The notes under the pieces: model-generated
Seen by the model: only the letters and a program-made list of their open reading frames with translations
Databases searched by the model: none
What the model was told of the DNA's origin: nothing
From: Symbiodinium natans
Taxonomy: Eukaryota > Sar > Dinophyceae > Suessiales > Symbiodiniaceae
Assembly (NCBI GenBank): GCA_905221605.1
Contig: CAJNDS010002646.1
Span: 910,146-974,145 of the forward strand
DNA length: 64,000 nucleotides
Direction: 5' to 3'
Position numbers and translations under genes: made by a program
Shown here: one piece after another, positions 58,401-64,000 of the stretch
Position numbering within the stretch: the stretch's first letter is position 1
Layout: each line of letters starts with the position of its first letter

Positions 58401-61400
58401 CCCTGAACCGTATAAACCCTCGAACCCTAAACCTTACACCCTTGAACCTTAAACCCTATAAAAGCCTTATACCCTTGAACCCCAAAACCCTAAACTCTAA
58501 ACCCCCAACCCTAAACCCTATAAGCCGAACCCTTGGACCCCAGGCCCCTACTTGAAGGTTCATGGTACTTATTAACCAATCATAACTCTACTTACAACCG
58601 TACCTTTTTTACCATGCTAGGGCACTTGAGGGGCTTATATGTGGGTTATACGTACAGTTATAATTGATTAATAAGTGCCATGAACCTTCAAGTAAACTCT
58701 GGCCCAGTGGCCCGAGACGCTTCTCTTCACGTTGTACACGTGGGTCATTGGGTGAAGCTCTCTTGGACTCTATACAGTTTGGAGGTCTCAGGGTTTTCCT
58801 CTTAAGGGTTTAGGTCTTAAGGATTTTGATTGATTTGAGAGATGTCAGGGTTTGGAAGTTTACGGCCAACGCCGACATTTTCCTCGTTACCACGCCTTAA
58901 GAGCATGCGGGGCTCGGCCTAGGCCTAGGGCCTGGGGCCCCAGGTACCGGGTTCCGGGCGTAGGCTTTACGCCTAAACCCTAAACCCTAAACCCGAGGGT
59001 TCAGGGACTGGTTCCCCAATTCAAAAAGCACCGAAACCCGCGACCATGGCAGGTGGGCAATCGGAAGTGTCTCCAGCAAGAGGCTCCTGCAGTGTCGCAG
59101 GGTCAAAAAGCCCGCAAGTCCAAACCTTTAGACAACAAAACTCCTAAGCCCACGAAGCCCCAAAAACCACAAAACCCTAAACCCGAAACCCTAAACCCTA
59201 AACCCTAGAACACAAAAAATCACCCTTAATGCTGAACCTCAAAGCCTCTGAAAGCCCAAACCCGCTGAACCCCAAATTCCAAAACCCCTGAGCCCAAAAC
59301 CGCAAGCCCTAAACCCTACACCCTACTCCCTAACCCTAAACCCTACACCCTACACCCTAAACCCTAAACCCTAAACCCTAACTTCTCAAATCCTAAGGTC
59401 GGTTTTGACTTGTGCCCTACAAAACCCTGAGGTTTCGGGTCTGTTTTTGTATTTATGGGAATGACCTGGCCGCAGGCGGCGCCCAGCAGACAGTGGCTAC
59501 GCCGGCCTGAGCTTGCATCCGGAGGGCTGGCCGAGGATCTGCGACAACACTCAGCCAGCTTTGAGAACAGCCGCGAGCGCAAGGGCAACCGGTGGAAAAA
59601 TGCGCTGCAGGTGCTGCAAGGCGCAGAGCCCTGGTGGCTGACGCATCGCTATCCAGCACCATGGATGCTGCAGGATAAGCTGGGGCTCTCACGCAGGGAG
59701 GTGGACTGCCTCATGGCGGCAGCAGTCTGGATGCATGTTAAAGATAGCCAGGACTCCGAAAGGTCTTGCATGTCCTTCCCCAAGATAGGACGCGCCCTAA
59801 CCTAGAGGCTCCCAGAACCCGTATTTCAAAGCTTTTGAGCCCAAAGGCCTCCTTTGCCTTAGCCCTGAACTCTCTAAAGTCTTAAACCCTAATTCCCAAA
59901 CCCCAAACACAAACAAAACTCAGACAAAGCAACCCTGAAAAATAGCAACGAGGCCCTTCGAATCTATAAGCCCCTACAGGCACCCCTAAGGCCGTGAAGT
60001 CCGAGAGCATCTGCACATGTCCGAAACTCCTGAAACCCTGAGGCCTTAAACCCTTCAGACGCCACCAGCCCACAAGCCTTCATGTTCCTCAAGCCCCAAG
60101 CCCTAAACCCTGAATCCTCCCTCAGCAAACCCTACGTGATTCTCAAGCCCCGCGCAGCTAAGGCACCATGACCGGGATGCCTGGTAATTAGCACCCTCAC
60201 CTTTGAGCAAATTAGGGCCCGCCTTAGGCCCAAGTATGTACTAATGTAAGCACATGCACTCTTAGGAATAGGCTTCGCAGTTTTCAACACCCTGTGGCAC
60301 AAGATCAAAAACACCCTTGGCATAAAAAGAGACACTCAGAGCATAAGAACAATCCCCCCCCATATAAACAACAATAAGCACCCTGCTGGGGAGCCATAAA
60401 CGAACAGAGCTGTCACCAAAATACTTAGTAGTAGAGTAGGTAACCTTTAACCTTTTTGGGTGAATACATTCCCCTTATATTCCCAAAGGTTAACCTTTAA
60501 AACCCCTAGGTACTGGACAACTAAGAATAGAAGAAGCGCTCCCACGCTCAGCCCTCGGCCTTCACTCTGAACCCCGAACCCTGAACCCTGAGCCCTGGAC
60601 CGTCTGAGCATTGACTCATCCTTCACCCCCAAAAATGACCCTAAAACCCCTATAAACCCCCCTAAACCTCCTAAACCCCCCTAAACCTCCTACACCCCCT
60701 AAACCCCCTAAAACCTTGAAGCCTATAAGCCCTAAACCCTAACAACAAAAACAGGTGATGATTATGAAGCGTCTCACGGGACACGCCAACATCATTCAAC
60801 TCTTTGAGGCTGGGTTTCGGGTTTTCCTGTTTGTTATCGGGGTTTAGGGCTTTGCAGTTTTGGGCTTTGGGGGTTGAGTTTTGTAGGGCTTTTGGGGTTT
60901 AGCGGCTTAGGGCGTAGGGGGGTTGGGGTTCAGGCTGTTTGAGGTTTTCGTGGGGGAAGTGAACGGCGCGGGGAGCCATTACTCTGGGTGCCCCAAACCC
61001 TAAACCCTTTGGACCCTAAACCCTTTGGGACCCTAAACCCTAAACCCTAAACCCTGAACCCTACATTCCTTTGCTAGGCTATTTGAGCAGCCACTGCAAC
61101 TAGCCCAAGAGCAGGTGCAGGACAGCTTCCAGATTCCAGCCGAACCAAGATCTCCGGGCGACCCCTACACCCAAACCCTAAACCCTAAACCCTAAACCCT
61201 AAACCCTAAACCCCAAACTTGGGATGTTCCCCATTATACTGACACTCCTCAATCGGATTGGAATATGTGGTACCATAATCCTGATTAAGAAGTGTTAGTA
61301 TAAGGGGGCAACATCCCAACCCCAAACCCTAAACCGCCTGAACCCCAAACCCTAAACCCCAAATCCTCAACCCTAAACCCCAAACCCTAGACCCTAAACC

Positions 61401-63408
61401 ATGAGCCACCTTTGCTGTTGTTGCACGACAGGTTGTGGAGACGCCCTCGCAGATTGTCCTGGTCATGGAGGCGTTTTTCTATTTCAACCACAACCTACCG
61501 GTTCTCAGTCAGAGATGAGGTACCTACAGTAACTCCCTAGTGCTCTACTAAGAATCACTAGGTGAACCCTAAACCCGACCCTAGACCCGAAAAACTAATA
61601 AACTAACCCTAAACCCTAAACCCTAAACCCTAAACCCTAAACCCTAAACCCTAAACCCTAAACCCTAAACATGCCCAAGCCCCGCACCCGAAAGCCCAAA
61701 GCTTAAAGCCTCGGGCCTCCGGCCTCGGCTTAGGGTTTGTAGGGTTTGTAGGTATTTATTTTAGGGTTTTTTAGGGTTTATAGGGTTTGTAGGGTTTTTT
61801 TAGGGTTTTTTAGGGTTTGTAGGGTTTGTAGGGTTTGTAGGGTTTGCAGGGTTTGGAGGGTTTGGAGGGTTTGTAGGGTTTGTAGGGTTTTCAGGGGCGT
61901 ATAGGGATTTGTTTTTAGGGGTTTTTGGGCGTTTATAGGGTCCATGGACCTAAAGTGGGTTCAAAGTGGTTTAAAGGTGTTGCGCGGTTTTTGTTTTTTT
62001 TTCGGGTTAGGGTTTTAGCGTTTTTTTAGGGTTTATAGGGTTTATAGGGTTTATAGCGTTTGTTGGGTTTATAGGGTTTATAGGCTTTATAGGGTTTATA
62101 GGGTTTATGGGGTTTAGAGGGTTTATAGGGTTTATAGGGTTTACAGGGTTTAGAGGGCTTAGGGTCGAGTTAGTTAGGGCTTCATGGTCTCGTTTGCTAC
62201 TTTAGCCTTCGGGTCTCTCTTTTAAGGTCCGCACGTGTCTTCGCTGCTAGACCAAAGCATTGGGATGTTCCCCCCAATACTAACAGTCCTTACAAGGGAT
62301 TATGATAGGGGGGTTTTTTATCCCAATCAAGGACTGTTAGTATAAGGGGGAACATCCCAAGCAAAGCATCTTAACTTACAGGCACCCATGCAGCAATCGC
62401 CTAGCGCCCGGCGCGCAGGGGCTTTGGGGCTTCAGGTTCCGTCCATACGAGCATGTAGAGGTTCTTAAAATTGTCTTGAGCGGGAAGCCCGAAAAAAAAC
62501 CCAAGTCTTCCCCTAAGCCTGAAACCCTAAACCCGAAACCCTAAACCCTAAACCCTACACCCTAAACCCTAAACCCTAAATCCTTCCGCCGCAGTTTGCC
62601 AATGGCGGTGACCTCCTCCGCTACGTGCGGACCCGTCGGAGGCTGCAGGAGCCGTGCGCCCAGGAGCGCCCGGCCGAGTTGAGGGTTTGGGGTTTGGGGT
62701 TTGGGTTTTAGGGTTTAGGGTTTAGGGTTGAGGGTTCAGGGCTGACTATAGACTCGCAGCCGAGCGCATGCAATTGAAAGGTTTAGGGTTTAGGGTTTGA
62801 GGCTTAGGGCTTAGGGCTTAGGGCTCAGGGGGGCTTATTAGGGTTTAGGGCGCTCCAGCCATACTTAGAGGTTCATTTATAGCTATAAGTGTGGCTGGAA
62901 GAAGGGGATAATCATGAAGACTGGTTGTAGCCTTATGTAGGGCACCTGTACTTCTACTTAAACCTAATTCATCGAACCTAAACCCCAAACCCCAAACCCT
63001 AAACTCTAAACCCTAAACCCTAAACCCTAATCCGTAGAACCTCAGCCCTGAGAAGGTGAATCCTTCAGTCCTCAAATCACCCTTGCGGGATTGTTGAGAA
63101 TGGCCAGTGGGCCCCCTTTCCAGACTCCGTCCCCTGTGTGTTTGTGGTTTAGGGTTTAGGGTTTAGGGTGTAGGGTTTAGGGTTTAGGGTTTAGGGTTTA
63201 GGGTTTGGGGTTTGGGGTTTAGGGTTCCTAAACCCTTTAGGGTTCCTCAACCCAAAACCGATTACCTCAGCCACATGTAGTGCTAAACCCTTAGCCCTAA
63301 ACCTAAACCCTAAACCCCAAAACCTAGTAGCCTCAGCAGGATCTGTTCAAGCAGCTCATGGACGGCTTGGCCCACGTACACGCCATGTGGGTCGTCCACA
63401 GGGACCGG
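55446..63408 (+). CDS. Serine/threonine protein kinase, micro-exon gene, partial
   Basis: Exons: 55446-55475, 55578-55639, 55850-55916, 57113-57172, 58136-58180, 60755-60808, 61432-61470, 62595-62663, 63340-63408, continuing past the window. Joined, they give kinase subdomains in order. YAVGRLLGRGAFGK is the Gly loop, then VNVAVHKLTEAPKSCKPEAS (the Lys of VAIK is in APKS). ELSAMKQCDRRRIAE leads into VMIMKRLTGHANIIQLFE (helix C), VVETPSQIVLVME (beta 4-5 and hinge), FANGGDLLRYVRTRRRLQEP (helix D) and DLFKQLMDGLAHVHAMWVVH, ending RD (helix E and catalytic HRD). Most junctions are phase 0. Donors: GT, GC, GC, GA, GC, GC, GC, GA; acceptors are all AG. The overall pattern resembles the SNF1/AMPK and MARK group, but the activation loop is outside the window. 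The change from VAIK to APKS is unusual. Introns are up to 2.6 kb and contain telomere-like repeats and M-family elements. The first two exons are less certain than the rest. Confidence 0.85.
55480..55577. mobile_element. M4 element forming a kinase intron
   Basis: ACTATATCCCCCTTGGGAAT and ATTAAGGTTCTAAGGGG mark an M4 copy. The intron is 55476-55577 with donor GT at 55476 and acceptor GTGAG at its right edge. The right end is diverged (CTGTGAG in place of AGTATAG) and no target duplication can be read. It joins RLTAVMK to PVVEMEPNMT in frame. Confidence 0.65.
56376..56576. mobile_element. M4 element interrupted by repeats, in a kinase intron
   Basis: ATATAAAACCCAAGAGAATA and ATTAAGGTTCTAAGGGG flank about 130 bp that include a second ATATAAAACCCAA and a CCCTAAA run (56513-56540). 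It is probably two overlapping M4 copies or a copy with inserts. Confidence 0.6.
57178..57267. mobile_element. M9 element at the start of a kinase intron
   Basis: TATTTGCTTAAGAACCCC and GGGGGTTCTTAACCAAATA are inverted ends. It starts five bases after the exon ending at 57172, so the intron may have arisen from this insertion and been enlarged by repeats later. The target duplication is not clear. Confidence 0.7.
58549..58694. mobile_element. M2 element in a kinase intron
   Basis: TACTTGAAGGTTCATGGTAC and GTGCCATGAACCTTCAAGTA are inverted ends. The arms pair over most of the element (ATTAACCAATCATAACTC with TAATTGATTAATAAG). Confidence 0.8.
59455..59805 (+). CDS. 116-codon ORF inside a kinase intron, unassigned
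   Basis: A repeat-free block (59450-59800) in the 2.6-kb intron 58181-60754 is open on the + strand and reads SFENSRERKGNRWKNALQVL, EPWWLTHRYPAPWMLQDKLG and LSRREVDCLMAAAVWMHVKD. The composition is protein-like. It could be a nested gene, an unrecognised or alternative exon, or a fragment. Placing it in the kinase would put it between helix C segments, which is unlikely. Confidence 0.45.
   Translation: MGMTWPQAAPSRQWLRRPELASGGLAEDLRQHSASFENSRERKGNRWKNALQVLQGAEPWWLTHRYPAPWMLQDKLGLSRREVDCLMAAAVWMHVKDSQDSERSCMSFPKIGRALT
60424..60525. mobile_element. M8 element with AATA duplication
   Basis: The ends CTTAGTAGTAGAG and GGACAACTAAG, flanked by AATA at 60420-60423 and 60526-60529. The interior pairs GGTAACCTTTAACC with GGTTAACCTTT. 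It lies inside a kinase intron, not at its border. Confidence 0.8.
61208..61320. mobile_element. M5 element in a kinase intron
   Basis: TTGGGATGTTCCCC and GGGGGCAACATCCCAA are inverted ends around a diverged middle. Better copy at 62259-62360. Confidence 0.75.
61730..62160. repeat. Tracts of TTTGTAGGG and TTTATAGGG units
   Basis: Nine-base units GTAGGGTTT (61735-61890) and GGGTTTATA (62030-62150) replace the usual seven-base unit. They are separated by a unique stretch. Each type is locally uniform. Confidence 0.9.
62259..62360. mobile_element. M5 short inverted-repeat element, well preserved
   Basis: TTGGGATGTTCCCCCCAATA and GGGGGAACATCCCAA are inverted ends. CTAACAGTCCTT pairs with AAGGACTGTTAG. 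GCA occurs on both sides and may be part of the target duplication. Confidence 0.85.
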
Positions 63409-63409
63409 C

Positions 63410-64000
63410 GGGCTACGTCACCCATACTCCATCTACTTTCGGGCCACCTTACAGTCAGGGTTTAGGGTTTTGGGTTTAGGGTTTCGGGTTTAGGGTTTAG
63501 GGTGTAGGCTGGTGATGTGGTGGAAGGGTGACCGGTTTAGTTCTGTTAGTTTTGCTTGTGCCATGTACTTGGTTGGGTTCATGGTTGAGGGTGCTGGGTG
63601 GAAAGAGGTGCCCAGAGTTGTTCAAAGTCAGCGTTTTAGGTTTTGGGGTGCCAAGAAAGCCTGACTTAACCGAACCCTTAATCCCTACACTCCTAACCCC
63701 TAAACCCTCAACCCTAAACCCTAAACCCTAAACCCTAAACCCTAAACCCTAAACCCTAAACCCTAAACCCTTTTCGGGTTCATAGAGCTTTGATGTTTTT
63801 CTTTCGGGGGGTGAGCCCCTGGGCATGCTCCTAAACTGCACTGCCCGGACCCTACTTGGAGGTTCAGGGTTTGGGGTTTAGGGTTTGGGGTTTAGGGTTT
63901 GGGATTTAGGGTTTGGGGTTTAGGGTTTGGGATTTAGGGTTCAGGGTTGGCGGTTTAGGGTTTATAATAAGGGTTATTTGGAGGATCAGGGTTTGGGGGT
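63410..64000. repeat. Right edge: kinase intron with telomere-like arms
   Basis: TTTAGGG units at 63459-63505, unique core to 63690, a CCCTAAA array at 63700-63770 and TTTGGGG/TTTAGGG alternation at 63865-63960. The next kinase exon (after HRD) should lie beyond the window. Confidence 0.6.

Noticed and set aside
1-64000. The window is a chromosome end or subtelomere
   Set aside because: Orientation of the telomere-like units flips dozens of times, exons lie between the tracts, and both window edges are ordinary. The tracts behave as intron-associated interstitial repeats.

Overview
The window looks like dinoflagellate nuclear DNA. Plant-type telomere-like units (TTTAGGG on one strand, CCCTAAA on the other, plus many variants) occur almost everywhere. 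Coding sequence is cut into small exons, nearly all readable on the + strand. Intron donors are a mixture of GT, GC and GA paired with AG acceptors, a known dinoflagellate trait. No prokaryotic signals (operons, Shine-Dalgarno sites) are seen. The repeats do not mark a chromosome end, because their orientation flips dozens of times.

Layout: 1-17 kb is a series of short exon-like islands (40-160 bp) in telomere-like DNA, including a TFIIS-type zinc ribbon at 10.4 kb. A G/A-rich tandem tract lies at 17.1-17.9 kb and a beta-propeller gene at 18.3-20.5 kb, which carries a 5-bp duplication that shifts its frame. More islands follow to 28 kb. At 29.15-31.04 kb is a NYN-domain gene whose first four introns are each a short inverted-repeat element flanked by a 4-bp duplication. 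A broken reverse transcriptase lies at 34.8 kb. At 35,514-43,830 is an apparently complete 8.3-kb hAT transposon with an 8-bp target duplication and a six-exon, 853-aa transposase. A histone H3-like ORF lies inside the last transposase intron. From 44 to 55 kb there are islands and small inverted-repeat elements. From 55.4 kb to the right edge is a protein-kinase gene in micro-exons of 30-69 nt.

Two general patterns stand out. (1) Most exon islands have CCCTAAA-type repeats on their left and TTTAGGG-type repeats on their right, so introns begin and end with complementary arms that could pair in the transcript. (2) At least eleven families of roughly 90-150-bp inverted-repeat elements are scattered through the window. 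Where they sit inside recognisable genes they act as introns: the donor comes from the first target-site copy, and the acceptor comes from the right end of the element or the adjoining second copy.

Most isolated exon calls rest only on an open frame, a splice-like border and freedom from repeats, and are tentative. The kinase, NYN gene, hAT element and its transposase, beta-propeller, zinc ribbon and histone-fold calls are much stronger.
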